Counted from the stretch's first letter, positions 46,546 through 57,393 are shown. The stretch: 64,000 bases of DNA from Kangiella sp. HD9-110m-PIT-SAG07 (GCA_003370465.1 QQTG01000002.1:96206-160205); one strand, 5' to 3'. The notes: a model not told the origin generated them from the sequence alone. Translations and numbers: made by a program.

Positions 46546-47525
46546 TACACCACTCCCGCTTTGAGTAAATCATGCATGTGGACTGCGCCAACGGGCTGAT
46601 TGTGTTCGTTAACCACGATTAAGCAAGTAATACTGTTGCGTTCCATCAGCCCCACTGCATCAACTGCTAAAGCATCGGCTGTAATGGTTTTTCCGCCAGT
46701 GGTCATAACTTGCTCAATAGGCGTGTCAACACTGATTCCTTTTTCGAAAGCTCGGCGTAAGTCGCCATCAGTAAAGATACCTAGTAATTGTTGGTTGCTG
46801 TCGAGTACCGCTGTCATACCAAGTCGCTTGTCGGTAATTTCTAATAAAGCGTCTTTGACCGAGGTTTCTGGCGTTACTGCTGGGAAGTTCTCTGATGTGT
46901 GCATGAGATCTTCAACATTCAGTAACAAGCGTTTTCCTAAACTTCCGCCGGGATGTGACAAGGCGAAGTCGTCTGGTGTAAAGCCTTTAGCTTCGAGTAA
47001 ACTCACTGCAATTGCATCGCCTAGCGCTAATACTGCTGTGGTCGAAGCTGTCGGTGCTAGGTTGTGCGGGCAGGCCTCCTGCTGCACTTTCACCGTTAAA
47101 TGAGTTTCGCTGGCTTTGGCTAAACTAGAGTCTGGATTGCTGGTGATGCTAATAAGAGAGATATGGCGACGTTTAATCACTGGGATCAAGGCAGTGACTT
47201 CGTGTGTCTCACCAGAATTAGATAGAGCAATAACCACATCGCGTTCTTCGATCATGCCTAAGTCGCCGTGGCTGGCTTCCGCAGGATGTACAAAAAATGC
47301 TGGTGTTCCTGTGCTAGCAAGGGTGGCCGCCATTTTACCGCCAATATGACCTGATTTACCCATGCCAATAACGACCACCTTTCCTCGGCAGTCAATCAAG
47401 CGCTTACAGGCCGCTACAAAGTCATCGTTTAGTTGTTCTTTTAATTGCTCTACAGCTTGGCTTTCAATGCTAATAACACGTTCAGCGCTTTGCAGTATTT
47501 GCTCTTTGGTCGGCGTTTGACTCAA
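46545..47525 (-). CDS. kdsD: D-arabinose 5-phosphate isomerase KdsD
   Basis: Converts ribulose 5-phosphate to arabinose 5-phosphate, the first step to Kdo. An N-terminal SIS domain has VIGMGKSGHIGGKMAATLASTG and HPAEASHGDLGMI, and two CBS domains fill the C-terminal part (about 205-326). 326 aa is normal. It opens the kdsD-kdsC-lptCAB unit, 45 nt downstream of the antiporter gene. Confidence 0.96.
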   Translation of the reverse strand: MSQTPTKEQILQSAERVISIESQAVEQLKEQLNDDFVAACKRLIDCRGKVVVIGMGKSGHIGGKMAATLASTGTPAFFVHPAEASHGDLGMIEERDVVIALSNSGETHEVTALIPVIKRRHISLISITSNPDSSLAKASETHLTVKVQQEACPHNLAPTASTTAVLALGDAIAVSLLEAKGFTPDDFALSHPGGSLGKRLLLNVEDLMHTSENFPAVTPETSVKDALLEITDKRLGMTAVLDSNQQLLGIFTDGDLRRAFEKGISVDTPIEQVMTTGGKTITADALAVDAVGLMERNSITCLIVVNEHNQPVGAVHMHDLLKAGVV

Positions 47526-47570
47526 GTTATGCTCCCTAACTATTTGGCTTATATGGCTTTTTTGTCGATG

Positions 47571-48560
47571 TTATAGAACAAAGAACCGAACTATATAATA
47601 CCCCAGGAAGACCGCAACTAAAATAGTACCTTCTATACGATTGATTTTGCCCGGTCCACGGAAACCGTAAGCCATGATAGCCATAGCGATAATTAGACCT
47701 AGCATCAGAGGGTAATCAATATTAAGAATGTTTTTCTCAATAGCAGGAGCGGCTATGGCTGCTGGAATTCCGAGCACCCCAAGCAAGTTGAAAATGTTGG
47801 AGCCGATAACGTTACCGATGGCGATTTCGTGCTCGTTTTTCAGAACGCTGGCGACCGATGCTCCCAGCTCTGGCAAACTAGTACCCAGCGCGACGATAGT
47901 TAAACCAATCACAGTTTCAGAAACGCCGAATGCTGAAGCAATGCCACTCGCACCGTCGATTAATAATTTTGAGCTACCCACTAATAGCACCAATCCCAGT
48001 ACGACCCAGAAGATTGCCTTACCCGTAGGCATGCCTTCAGGCAGCTCGTCAATCATCTCATCAACCATGGGATCATGTTCTTTGCGAGACTGAATGCCAA
48101 CGCGAACTAGCCAGAAGAAATAAAATACGAGGCCAGTCAGTAGAATAAAGCCTTCGACATGGCTGAGGCGTAAGTCCCAGAAGAAAATAAAGGCTGCCGC
48201 TGAGCATAAAAATAGAATTGGAATCTCGCGCTTAAGTAGACTGGAGTGTATGAGTAAAGGACGAACCAATGCGGTAATGCCTAGCACTAAAGCGATGTTG
48301 GTAATATTGGAGCCTAGTGCATTACCAATCGCTACTTCTGGCCCACAGTCAGGTTTGTCTGGGGCGCAGGTTTTTAATGAATCTAGTATAGATACGAAGA
48401 TTTCAGGTGCTGAAGAACCAATAGCCACAATGGTTAAGCCAACGATCAAGCGCGAAACTCCTAGATTTCGGGCGATGGCCGCTGCGCCGTCAGTGAAGCG
48501 ATCCGCGCTCCACATTAAAAGAGTTATACCGATAACGATATAGGCTATATGTTCTACCAT
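47571..48560 (-). CDS. Calcium/sodium antiporter (YrbG type)
   Basis: K+-independent cation/Ca2+ exchanger of 329 aa with about ten membrane helices. The two alpha repeats are clear: VAIGSSAPEIFVS near residue 45 and VALGTSLPELGAS near 222. A charged cytosolic loop (about 145-170) separates the halves. YrbG next to kdsD is the E. coli arrangement. Ion choice is inferred from the family. Confidence 0.93.
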   Translation of the reverse strand: MVEHIAYIVIGITLLMWSADRFTDGAAAIARNLGVSRLIVGLTIVAIGSSAPEIFVSILDSLKTCAPDKPDCGPEVAIGNALGSNITNIALVLGITALVRPLLIHSSLLKREIPILFLCSAAAFIFFWDLRLSHVEGFILLTGLVFYFFWLVRVGIQSRKEHDPMVDEMIDELPEGMPTGKAIFWVVLGLVLLVGSSKLLIDGASGIASAFGVSETVIGLTIVALGTSLPELGASVASVLKNEHEIAIGNVIGSNIFNLLGVLGIPAAIAAPAIEKNILNIDYPLMLGLIIAMAIMAYGFRGPGKINRIEGTILVAVFLGYYIVRFFVL

Positions 48561-48912
48561 GAGGACCTTAATGAATGCTTGTGATGACTATTATAGGGTG
48601 AGCGCAGGGGTTAGTTACAGTTGCAAAATGTAACCAAGCTTTGCTCATAAATGCTCAGAAACCCTTAATTTAGCAGGCTATTGTACTAGGTCATGTAAAG
48701 CTTGTCATTACAAGCTGATGATGACATTGATTGCTTGTGTTTGATGTAAAGTGTTAGTAGGGAGGTGTTTCTTGGGCCGTTTTAAGGTAAAATCGCGCCA
48801 CTTTACAGTCATATTTGATAGCTCTGTGGCCCTTTTCGGGCTTTAATTCGTCAAAGTCTGGCGTCATACTGTGAGCTAATCAGTCATTTATTATCAAACT
48901 GAAGAATTTCCA
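48561..48912. other. Divergent gap between antiporter and ibaG
   Basis: 352 bp without a gene I can support. AGCTTGT (48699-48705) and ACAAGCT (48710-48716) form a 7-bp hairpin. A second small hairpin lies near 48828 (GCCC/GGGC). Promoters for both divergent genes should be here; TAAAAT at about 48788 is a possible -10 for ibaG, without a good -35. Confidence 0.45.
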
Positions 48913-49158
48913 ATGATAGAAGAGATTAAAAAGTTAATTGAGCAAGAGATTAATACGACCGAATTAAGAGTGGATGGCGATGGCAGCCACTATCAGGTTA
49001 TTGTGGTTAGTGAGCAGTTCGACGGCCTACGTTCAGTCAAGAAGCAGCAGATGGTTTACGCTGCGGTTAACGAGCATATCGCAAGCGGTGAAATTCACGC
49101 GCTAACCATTAAAGCTTACACTCCAGAAGAGTGGGAAAAAGCGAAGTTGTTTGTGTAA
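48913..49158 (+). CDS. ibaG: BolA family protein IbaG
   Basis: Small (81 aa) BolA-like protein that partners monothiol glutaredoxins in iron-sulfur handling. The class-II BolA fold shows HYQVIVVSEQF, then SVKKQQMVYAAV and HALTIKAYTPEEW. The position directly before murA is conserved in gammaproteobacteria, 28 nt apart. Confidence 0.93.
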   Translation: MIEEIKKLIEQEINTTELRVDGDGSHYQVIVVSEQFDGLRSVKKQQMVYAAVNEHIASGEIHALTIKAYTPEEWEKAKLFV

Positions 49159-49177
49159 CAAGGCCAATCATAAGTAA

Positions 49178-50446
<1,269 letters not shown>

Positions 50447-50476
50447 TGATTTATTGTATAAAAGAGTTAAATAAGG

Positions 50477-50501
50477 AAGGCGCCAATTGGCGCCTTTTTT
50501 T
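50477..50501. terminator. Intrinsic terminator after murA
   Basis: AAGGCGCC, loop AATT, then GGCGCCTTTTTT. It ends murA transcription and may also serve the converging DegS-like gene. Confidence 0.92.
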
Positions 50502-50555
50502 ATTGTAAGAGATCATAGGGAGAGATCTACTACTTAATAGAGGGGTTTCCCTAAG

Positions 50556-51722
50556 CTATTGTCTCTGACCCAGCACCACATCTTGAGTGTGACGCTGTCC
50601 ATCTCGCATAAACTCAACAGTGACCGTGCTTTCGGGAGTGACATTCCAAATAGCCGAGATTAGATCGACGGTATTATAAAGCGGTTGGTCGTTGACTTTG
50701 GTGATGATGTCGAGTGATTGCAAACCTGCTACGTCCGCGGGGCCTTGTGGGTTTACCCCAGTGACGACAATACCTTTGCCGTAAGGAAGCTGACTAATCC
50801 GATTTTGTAATTGCTGTTTCTGTTCGGCGTTTAAAGCAAGCTCCATACTAATGGAGTCTAGATTAATGGTCATGTCGCCATCCAATCCTAACCAGCCGCG
50901 GCGAACTTCACCGTTGTCTTGAAGTTGCTTCACCACGTGAGCGACGTTGCTCGCAACAATAGCATAGCTTTGATAAAGCTTTTCGCCTTGCTCGCTTTTG
51001 GTGCTCAAGGAAGTAATGCCGATCAGTTCACCGTCAGCGTTCACCAGCGCACCGCCAGAGTTTCCTGGGCGAAGTCCAGCGTCAGTTTGAATGTAATGAC
51101 TCACCCGCGAAAAGAATTTTGAGCTAATAATGCCCTGAGTTACGGTTTGATTGAAAGCCATGTTTGGTGTGCCTATTGCAAACACCCAGTCTCCCACTCG
51201 ACTGTTATCATCGGCAGGTAACGGTAAATAGTGGCTCGGCTCGGCATCAACTTTTAGCAGGGCGATATCTGAATCAACATCCACGCCTACCATCTCGGCT
51301 TTCAGTTGCTGCCCAGACTCTAGTTCGACAATGATGGTTGAAGCTTTATCTAGAACGTGAGCATTGGTTACTAGATGGCCTTCGGCATCAATAAAAACTC
51401 CCGAGCCATTATTCAAAAATGCGCATGCGTTAGTTTCTGGCGGGAGCGCTTGTAGGCGTGAGCTACAAGCCTCGCTATTCAAGGGAAAAGCTTGAGAGCG
51501 TGCTTTAATACCGACTACGGCTGGGGTGACAGATTCCAGCATATCTGCGAAGCCTTGTGGCTCAGTGACTTCTACTGATTGTTTCTGTGGGATGGTGGTT
51601 GATTGTTTAATGCTTGCTTTATGGTTGAATCGCTCCGGCATAAACACAATAAATAATGCCGCTATGCCTAAGCCAATTAATAAATATTTAACGATGAATC
51701 CTAAAAATTGCAATAATTTCAT
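50556..51722 (-). CDS. DegS-like membrane-anchored serine protease
   Basis: Probable envelope-stress protease that cleaves anti-sigma-E when its PDZ domain senses misfolded porins. It has an N-terminal membrane anchor (about 10-28). The trypsin-like triad is H122 (TNAHVL), D152 (DVDSDIALL) and S222 (RPGNSGGAL), and one PDZ domain covers about 275-385. An unusual stretch before the His carries two cysteines (86 and 100) that could form a disulfide. The zapG gene next to it matches the E. coli yhcB-degQ-degS neighbourhood, although no degQ is present. Confidence 0.88.
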   Translation of the reverse strand: MKLLQFLGFIVKYLLIGLGIAALFIVFMPERFNHKASIKQSTTIPQKQSVEVTEPQGFADMLESVTPAVVGIKARSQAFPLNSEACSSRLQALPPETNACAFLNNGSGVFIDAEGHLVTNAHVLDKASTIIVELESGQQLKAEMVGVDVDSDIALLKVDAEPSHYLPLPADDNSRVGDWVFAIGTPNMAFNQTVTQGIISSKFFSRVSHYIQTDAGLRPGNSGGALVNADGELIGITSLSTKSEQGEKLYQSYAIVASNVAHVVKQLQDNGEVRRGWLGLDGDMTINLDSISMELALNAEQKQQLQNRISQLPYGKGIVVTGVNPQGPADVAGLQSLDIITKVNDQPLYNTVDLISAIWNVTPESTVTVEFMRDGQRHTQDVVLGQRQ

Positions 51723-51736
51723 TATATTCTCAGTTG

Positions 51737-52528
51737 CTATGCTTTGGTCGACTGCTCTTTCTTTGTTTTATCATCCGCTTTTTCGGCACCCTCGTTTTTG
51801 TCATCCTCGTTTTTTTCGTAGCCAGGGGCGCTCGGTTTTTCGCGGTTTTCGTTCGCGAGGTCGGTAAACTCTGACTCTTTAGCGACAGAATCGTTCGGGT
51901 GATAATCATCATTCATATCACCGTCAGCCCAGTCTCTGGGTGGGGACACTTCAATATCTAAGTCAGGCTTGGCGTCATCCGACGAACTTTTTGTTTCTTC
52001 AGTATCCTTGTCCTCAGAAGAGCTTTCTTTCGGAGTGCTACCTTTAGAAAGGTTTTTACTTGAGCTATCTTCTTTTAAGTTACTGTCGTCATCGACTTTG
52101 CTTTTTTCATCACGAACAAAAGTTTCTTCTTCGTGGCTTTTTTCATTATCAGTAAGGTCATTTCTGACATCTTTACTTAAGTGCTCCTCAGCATCAATTA
52201 CTTCAGCAGCGCTTGCCTCTGACGGTAAGGCATCTTGGCCAACAGGAGCCGATAGTTTTACTTTGAACTCCTGGCTAGAAAGTTTGCTAGCACCAGTCGC
52301 CAAATGCTGATAGAAGTTTTTGTATTCCTCGGTCAGGTTGGAAAACAAACGAGCAGTTTCGTCGAAGTGCTCATTGACGCCAGATTTAAGCTCATCCAGC
52401 TCTTTATCTTTAGACTCAAGTTCTTTGGTCAGTTCTTTGGTGCCGTTAGACAGTCCATGCCAACGGCCAATGAAGAAGGCTGCGACGGCGGCAATCAAGA
52501 TGAGAATAATACTAAGAACAGCTGACAT
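51737..52528 (-). CDS. zapG: ZapG (YhcB, DUF1043) with long acidic tail
   Basis: Inner membrane protein linked to division and envelope growth. An N-terminal membrane helix (about 4-22) is followed by GRWHGLSNGTKELTKELE, a coiled coil and NLTEEYKNFYQHLATGASKL, all typical of the family. At 263 aa it is about twice the E. coli length. The extra C-terminal half (about 100-263) is low-complexity, rich in Asp, Glu, Ser and Lys. It lies 14 nt before the DegS-like gene. Confidence 0.85.
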   Translation of the reverse strand: MSAVLSIILILIAAVAAFFIGRWHGLSNGTKELTKELESKDKELDELKSGVNEHFDETARLFSNLTEEYKNFYQHLATGASKLSSQEFKVKLSAPVGQDALPSEASAAEVIDAEEHLSKDVRNDLTDNEKSHEEETFVRDEKSKVDDDSNLKEDSSSKNLSKGSTPKESSSEDKDTEETKSSSDDAKPDLDIEVSPPRDWADGDMNDDYHPNDSVAKESEFTDLANENREKPSAPGYEKNEDDKNEGAEKADDKTKKEQSTKA

Positions 52529-52643
52529 TCAAAATATCCTTTTGGCTTTGTTGAGTTGTCATGGTCGGTTTCTGACAAAATTGCAGAAATCCATACTTTA
52601 CGCTTATGATACACAAATTATAAGGCAAAGTTCGAGTAGAATA

Positions 52644-53342
52644 ATGACACACAATACGCGTTTCTTGATGATTCTTGGGGTACTCTTCAGCATCGTCTTT
52701 ATAATTTGTGCGATTAACCCTCACGATAGAGCTGATTGGATGTTGGAAAATGTCCTGACGATACTTTTCGTGATCGGTATTGCTCTGACTTATCGGGTCT
52801 TTCCGCTTTCTAAAATTTCTTATACCTGTATTTTTATTTTCTTGTGTTTGCATGAAATTGGCTCCCACTATACCTATGCCAAAGTGCCTTATAACGAATG
52901 GACAATGGCTGTATTTGGCTCTGAGCTTAACAGTTGGTTTGGGTGGGAGCGCAATCACTTCGATCGTTTAGTCCACTTTTTATACGGTTTGTTATTCGCT
53001 TATCCGATTCGTGAAGTGTTTGTTCGTGTCGGTAATGTAAAAGGTTTCTGGGGGTATTTTTTACCTTTGGACTTAACCATGTCCACTTCTATGATCTTTG
53101 AGTTGATAGAGTGGGGCGCGGCTGAGTATTTTGGCGGTGACTTGGGTATTGCGTACTTGGGAACGCAAGGCGATGTCTGGGATGCCCATAAAGACATGGC
53201 GTTGGCCAGTGTTGGAGCCTTGTTAACGATGCTGATCGTTGCTGGAATTAACTATAAGTGGCAGCGAGACTTTGCGAAAGAATGGAGCGACTCTTTAACA
53301 GTGAAAGATAAAAGGCCCCTTGGTGAGCATGATAAAATCTAG
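52644..53342 (+). CDS. DUF2238 membrane protein (YjdF-like)
   Basis: 232-aa inner membrane protein of unknown function with about six membrane segments. HEIGSHYTYAKVPYNEW, NHFDRLVHFLYGLLFAYP and GTQGDVWDAHKDMALA are the conserved His/Asp-rich motifs of the family. ATG 52644 is the natural start; the open frame continues upstream but overlaps the zapG start region on the other strand. Confidence 0.85.
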   Translation: MTHNTRFLMILGVLFSIVFIICAINPHDRADWMLENVLTILFVIGIALTYRVFPLSKISYTCIFIFLCLHEIGSHYTYAKVPYNEWTMAVFGSELNSWFGWERNHFDRLVHFLYGLLFAYPIREVFVRVGNVKGFWGYFLPLDLTMSTSMIFELIEWGAAEYFGGDLGIAYLGTQGDVWDAHKDMALASVGALLTMLIVAGINYKWQRDFAKEWSDSLTVKDKRPLGEHDKI

Positions 53343-53525
53343 GTAACCAACTGTTTTTTAAAAATGATTTATGCTGTTATAAACAGGTTGTGAAGTAATT
53401 CACGAAAAAGCTGAATTCTATTAAAAAGTGTAAAAGATGCTTTTTTTCGGCCTTAATCGCTAGATGAAAATTTTTTCTTGAGATAGCCTGAAAGTTCACT
53501 TTGAGAAAGAAAGCAGGTGTTTATT

Positions 53526-53870
53526 ATGAAAACACAATTAACAATTGCCGCGATTATCGCAATGAGTTTATCAGCAGGCGCTTCAGCAGTAGGTGTTAAG
53601 AGCCAAGTTGAAGTGGAGAAGAAAATTGAAGTTCAAGAGTCGACTGAAAAAGCGATGACAAAAGCGCAACAAGAGCGTCAAGAAGCACAAGAGCGTGCTG
53701 AAGAAGCGAAGATGCGTGCGGAGCGAGCAAAGGAACGTGCGGCCGAAGCTAAAACTAAGGCCGAGGTGGAATCTGAAACAAAAGCAAAAGTTTCGGAAGA
53801 AGAAAAGGATGCTCGTATCAAAGCTGATGTCAAAGCTGAGTCAGAGGCTAGCTTAGAAGACGAAAAGTAA
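53526..53870 (+). CDS. Secreted Ala/Glu/Lys-rich coiled-coil protein
   Basis: 114 aa, no family recognised. A clear signal peptide ends at ASA (about residue 21). The mature part is almost all charged heptad-like sequence (Glu, Lys, Ala, Arg), with no Cys, Trp or Tyr, and should form a long periplasmic helix. ATG 53526 has AGGTG upstream. Such composition can arise from repeat expansion. It is followed by its own hairpins, so it is probably a single-gene transcript. Confidence 0.75.
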   Translation: MKTQLTIAAIIAMSLSAGASAVGVKSQVEVEKKIEVQESTEKAMTKAQQERQEAQERAEEAKMRAERAKERAAEAKTKAEVESETKAKVSEEEKDARIKADVKAESEASLEDEK

Positions 53871-53901
53871 GTCACACCGTTTTCACGGTGGCACTGATAT
53901 C

Positions 53902-53929
53902 AAAAGGAGTCCTTTGGGGCTCCTTTTTA
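53902..53929 (+). terminator. Intrinsic terminator after the coiled-coil gene
   Basis: AAAAGGAG (53902-53909) pairs with CTCCTTTT (53920-53927), followed by TTTAT. A smaller hairpin, CACCGT/ACGGTG, lies just before it at 53875-53890. Confidence 0.8.
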
Positions 53930-54052
53930 TTGAGCGCTAATTAGTAGCTGCTTTGTACTCGCGTCACAAGGTATGGGCGTTAGCCTCTTCAGGTTCCATG
54001 GCTGCGCAAAACATGCGAAAATACCCGCATAAGTCCTTATTTGTACATCATT

Positions 54053-54691
54053 TTGAGCAAAGACAAATTTATTATAGAGGGTGCTGTTGGCGCCATAGAG
54101 GCGACTTTGGACGCACCAGAAAGCGATGAGCGTGACGCGATCGCGGTTTGCTGTCATCCACACCCAGTTCATGGCGGCGCCATGACTAATAAAGTGATTC
54201 ACACCGTTTCTAGAACATTAGCGGGCATGGGGATTCCCTCCGTTCGCTTTAATTTTCGCGGGGTAGGTGGATCTGAAGGTGAGTATGACGAAGGCCGAGG
54301 CGAGCAGGATGATTTGATTAAAGTTATAGAGTGGGCGCGTGAAACATATCCTAATCGACCACTGTGGTTAGCGGGCTTTAGCTTTGGCTCATGGATTGCC
54401 GCGCTGCAAGCAAAGCAACAAGATGCTAAACATCTGATCTCTATCGCCCCGCCTGTTAATCGATTTAGTTTTGATGACTTTGTTATTCCAGACTGCCCCT
54501 GGTTAACCGTCATGGGTGATGCCGATGAGGTGGTTGACCCACAAGCAGTTTTTAACTGGGTTGATGAGTTAGAGCCTCAGCCGGAGTTGATTAAAATGTC
54601 AGGAGCTGGGCATTTCTTTCATGGAAGATTAGTCGAGTTACGTGAACAGCTTGAAAGCGCACTTAATCCTCATTTACCCAATACTTTATAA
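54053..54691 (+). CDS. Alpha/beta hydrolase (serine esterase type)
   Basis: About 212 aa. CCHPHPVHGGAMTNKV and FNFRGVGGSEG are typical of this small esterase group. The nucleophile Ser is in GFSFGSW and the catalytic His is in GAGHFFHG. The substrate is unknown. No ATG lies at a fitting place: TTG 54053 (MSKDKF) matches the usual short N-terminus, TTG 54041 is also in frame, and neither has a clear ribosome site. The stop is 3 nt before zapE. Confidence 0.82.
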   Translation: MSKDKFIIEGAVGAIEATLDAPESDERDAIAVCCHPHPVHGGAMTNKVIHTVSRTLAGMGIPSVRFNFRGVGGSEGEYDEGRGEQDDLIKVIEWARETYPNRPLWLAGFSFGSWIAALQAKQQDAKHLISIAPPVNRFSFDDFVIPDCPWLTVMGDADEVVDPQAVFNWVDELEPQPELIKMSGAGHFFHGRLVELREQLESALNPHLPNTL

Positions 54692-54694
54692 GCC

Positions 54695-55783
54695 ATGACG
54701 CCCCTAGAGAAGTACCAAGCAGACCTCGATAGCGGTTTCAGTAAAGACCCGGCCCAAGAGGAGGCAGTTAAGGCATTGCAGCGAGTGTATGACGACTTAA
54801 TGCAATCACGGCCTTCATCGGGCTTTATGCAAAAGCTAACGCGCTGGTTGTCTGGTGATAGTCAGCCGGTTCGAGGCTTGTATATGTGGGGTGGTGTTGG
54901 GCGTGGTAAAACCTATCTGATGGATACCTTCTTTAATGTTCTACCGCTAAAAGCAAAAGTTCGCCTTCATTTTCATCGCTTTATGCACGAGGTTCACAGT
55001 GAGCTGAAAGCGTTAGCGGGCGAAAAGAATCCGTTAATCAAAATCGCGGATCAACTGGCTGAGCGTGCAAAAATTATTTGTTTTGATGAATTTTTTGTCA
55101 CCGATATTACTGATGCCATGATCTTGGCAAATTTGTTTGAGGAGCTCTTTAAGCGTCACGTGGTCTTAGTCGCGACTTCTAATATACCGCCTGAGAGACT
55201 GTATTGGAATGGCTTGCAGCGCGAACGTTTTTTACCCGCGATTGAGCTGATCGAGGAAAACTGCGAAGTGCTGAACGTTGATGCGGGAATTGACTATCGT
55301 ATGCGAACTCTAGAGCAGGCAGAAATTTATCATTATCCACTAGATAAAGCTGCTAACGTCAATATGCGAGAATACTTTAAGCAACTATCTGCAACAGAAG
55401 GGCAGGAGCATTGTAAGCTGAAAGTAGAAGGTCGCTTGATTGACGCGGTAAGGCTTTCAGACAATGTGGTCTGGTTTACCTTCGATGCGATTTGTCGCAC
55501 CGAGCGCTCAGCTTCTGACTATATTGAAATTTCGCGTGGCTATCACACGGTTTTTGTTGGACGCGTTCCGCAAATGGACGACTCGTTAAACGATGCCGTA
55601 CGCCGCTTTATTGCGCTCATTGATGAGTTTTATGAGCGCCACGTAAAACTGATAATATCAGCAGAAGTTCCGATGGAGGAGCTCTATACCGGCAAAGGGT
55701 TGGCTTTTGAGTTCAAGCGCACCTTGAGTCGCTTGCAGGAAATGCAGAGTAAAGAGTATCTAAGTTTGGAGCACCTAGCTTAG
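54695..55783 (+). CDS. zapE: Cell division protein ZapE
   Basis: AFG1-like AAA ATPase that acts on the FtsZ ring under stress. Walker A is GGVGRGKTY (66-74) and Walker B is [37 protein letters not shown] is the sensor region. 362 aa is close to the E. coli length. It follows the esterase gene by 3 nt. In many relatives zapE lies near rplM-rpsI, as here. Confidence 0.95.
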   Translation: MTPLEKYQADLDSGFSKDPAQEEAVKALQRVYDDLMQSRPSSGFMQKLTRWLSGDSQPVRGLYMWGGVGRGKTYLMDTFFNVLPLKAKVRLHFHRFMHEVHSELKALAGEKNPLIKIADQLAERAKIICFDEFFVTDITDAMILANLFEELFKRHVVLVATSNIPPERLYWNGLQRERFLPAIELIEENCEVLNVDAGIDYRMRTLEQAEIYHYPLDKAANVNMREYFKQLSATEGQEHCKLKVEGRLIDAVRLSDNVVWFTFDAICRTERSASDYIEISRGYHTVFVGRVPQMDDSLNDAVRRFIALIDEFYERHVKLIISAEVPMEELYTGKGLAFEFKRTLSRLQEMQSKEYLSLEHLA

Positions 55784-55794
55784 AAGCTGGCATA

Positions 55795-55822
55795 AAAAAA
55801 GCTGGCCGAGGCCAGCTTTTAA
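55795..55822. terminator. Intrinsic terminator between zapE and the HU-like gene
   Basis: AAAAGCTGGCC (55797-55807) pairs with GGCCAGCTTTT (55810-55820). It is bidirectional and serves the two converging genes. Confidence 0.92.
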
Positions 55823-55841
55823 GGAATTCTTAAGTGCAGTA

Positions 55842-56183
55842 TTACTTCGACATATCCTTGAGCTTTTTCAGAGGGCGAACTTTTACGGCAGTCGATGCTG
55901 GCTTCGCTTTAAATGTCGTTTCTTCACCAGTGAAAGGGTTGATACCTTTGCGAGCTTTTACTGCTGGTTTCTTCACTGTGCTGATTTTTAATAGGCCTGG
56001 AAGTGTGAATTCACCAACGGAACGCTTCTTAATATGACGTTCGATAACAATGCCTAACTCATCAATCACGGCACCTACATCTTTCTTAGTAAGGCCTGTT
56101 TGAGCAGCAATTTCGTTTAGAATTTGGGTTTTGGTGAACTTCTCTTTGACCGCAGTAATCTTGCGAGTTTTATTATCTGCCAT
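55842..56183 (-). CDS. HU/IHF family DNA-binding protein
   Basis: 113-aa histone-like protein. FTKTQILNEIAAQTGLTKKDVGAVIDEL forms the dimer helices. GEFTLPGLLKI replaces the usual GFGTF-type strand, and NPFTGEE stands where HU has NPxTG at the arm tip. A Lys/Ala/Val-rich C-terminus (VKVRPLKKLKDMSK) follows. It is longer than canonical HU (90 aa) and is probably a divergent paralogue. It reads away from rplM. Confidence 0.88.
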   Translation of the reverse strand: MADNKTRKITAVKEKFTKTQILNEIAAQTGLTKKDVGAVIDELGIVIERHIKKRSVGEFTLPGLLKISTVKKPAVKARKGINPFTGEETTFKAKPASTAVKVRPLKKLKDMSK

Positions 56184-56382
56184 TTTTCCTTTGCCTCTTG
56201 GGTTGTTTGACTGTTAAAATACGTACTTGTCTTGGCGAGCAATGCAAAATTGACTCTCCCAACGCAGTGTTATTTATAGCGTTAAAAGCCCCGTAAATAA
56301 AGTCTTTTTGAAAGGATTTGTTTGAAAATTCATAAATTTGCCCAAGACGAAACATAATTTTGGTAAATCCTTTGCCTGCCAC

Positions 56383-56411
56383 TTGTAATATAGAGGCGGG
56401 TTCTGTATGAT
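56383..56411 (+). promoter_or_regulatory. Promoter and leader of rplM-rpsI
   Basis: TTGTAA (56383-56388) and TATGAT (56406-56411) are 17 bp apart. Transcription from about 56418 gives a leader of roughly 108 nt. In E. coli, L13 represses its own operon through the rplM leader; a similar role here is inference. The rest of the 342-bp divergent gap shows no gene. Confidence 0.55.
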
Positions 56412-56525
56412 TTGCGCTCTTTTTTATGGGACGCTGAGAGCTGTTTTAAATAAGACGCTCGTAATCGCTTATGACCCTAGCGGCCCAGAATGCGGGTGCA
56501 AATGGCTTTTTGGAGCTCAACGAAT

Positions 56526-56954
56526 ATGAAAACATTTAGTGCAAAGCCTGAGACTGTTAAACGCGACTGGTTTGTCGTGGACGCAGAAGGCAAAACATTA
56601 GGTCGCTTGGCGACTGAAGTCGCTCGCCGTTTGAAAGGCAAGCATAAAGCAGAATATACACCTCACGTTGATACTGGCGACTATATCGTTATCATCAATG
56701 CTGAGAAAGTTACCGTAACTGGTAAAAAAGCGGACGATAAAATGTACTACCGTCACTCTGGTTACCCTGGTGGTATCAAAGAGACTAACTTCAATAAACT
56801 TCAAGCTGAGAAGCCTGAAATGATCATTGAGAAAGCGGTTAAAGGTATGTTACCTAAGAACCCATTAGGTCGTGATATGTTCCGCAAATTGAAAGTTTAC
56901 GCAGGCTCTGAGCATAATCACGCCGCTCAGCAACCTATTAAATTAGATATTTAA
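56526..56954 (+). CDS. rplM: 50S ribosomal protein L13
   Basis: Early-assembly large-subunit protein of 142 aa. [19 protein letters not shown] and the [10 protein letters not shown] segment are typical. ATG 56526 starts MKTFSAKPE as in E. coli; upstream in-frame ATGs lie in the leader. It is 14 nt before rpsI. Confidence 0.97.
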   Translation: MKTFSAKPETVKRDWFVVDAEGKTLGRLATEVARRLKGKHKAEYTPHVDTGDYIVIINAEKVTVTGKKADDKMYYRHSGYPGGIKETNFNKLQAEKPEMIIEKAVKGMLPKNPLGRDMFRKLKVYAGSEHNHAAQQPIKLDI

Positions 56955-56968
56955 GGTAGAAGAGAATT

Positions 56969-57358
56969 ATGGCTGAACAATATTACGGTACAGGTCGTCG
57001 TAAAAGCTCAACAGCTCGCGTATTCTTGCGTCCTGGTAGCGGTGATATCACTGTAAACCAGAAGAGCTTAGACCAATACTTTGGTCGTGAGACTTCACGC
57101 ATGGTCGTTCGTCAACCACTTGAGTTGACAGAACTTCTAGAAAAATTCGATGTTTACGTTACTGTTTCTGGTGGCGGTGGTACTGGTCAAGCGGGTGCAA
57201 TCCGCCACGGTATTACTCGTGCACTTATGGAATATGATGAAGAACTACGTAATCCACTACGTCAAGCGGGTTATGTAACTCGTGATGCACGTGCTGTTGA
57301 GCGTAAGAAAGTTGGTCTTCATAAAGCACGTAAACGTCCTCAGTTCTCTAAGCGTTAA
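56969..57358 (+). CDS. rpsI: 30S ribosomal protein S9
   Basis: Small-subunit protein whose C-terminal tail (KRPQFSKR) reaches the P-site t[17 protein letters not shown] and [15 protein letters not shown] are typical. 129 aa is normal. It is cotranscribed with rplM. Confidence 0.98.
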   Translation: MAEQYYGTGRRKSSTARVFLRPGSGDITVNQKSLDQYFGRETSRMVVRQPLELTELLEKFDVYVTVSGGGGTGQAGAIRHGITRALMEYDEELRNPLRQAGYVTRDARAVERKKVGLHKARKRPQFSKR

Positions 57359-57393
57359 TTTTTTAACCTTAGTTTCAAGAGCTATTGGATTGC

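Noticed and set aside
52320..52643. N-terminal extension of the YjdF-like protein
   Set aside because: It runs antisense through the zapG N-terminus and is low-complexity Ser-rich, an artefact of the acidic coding strand; ATG 52644 begins the family-like sequence.
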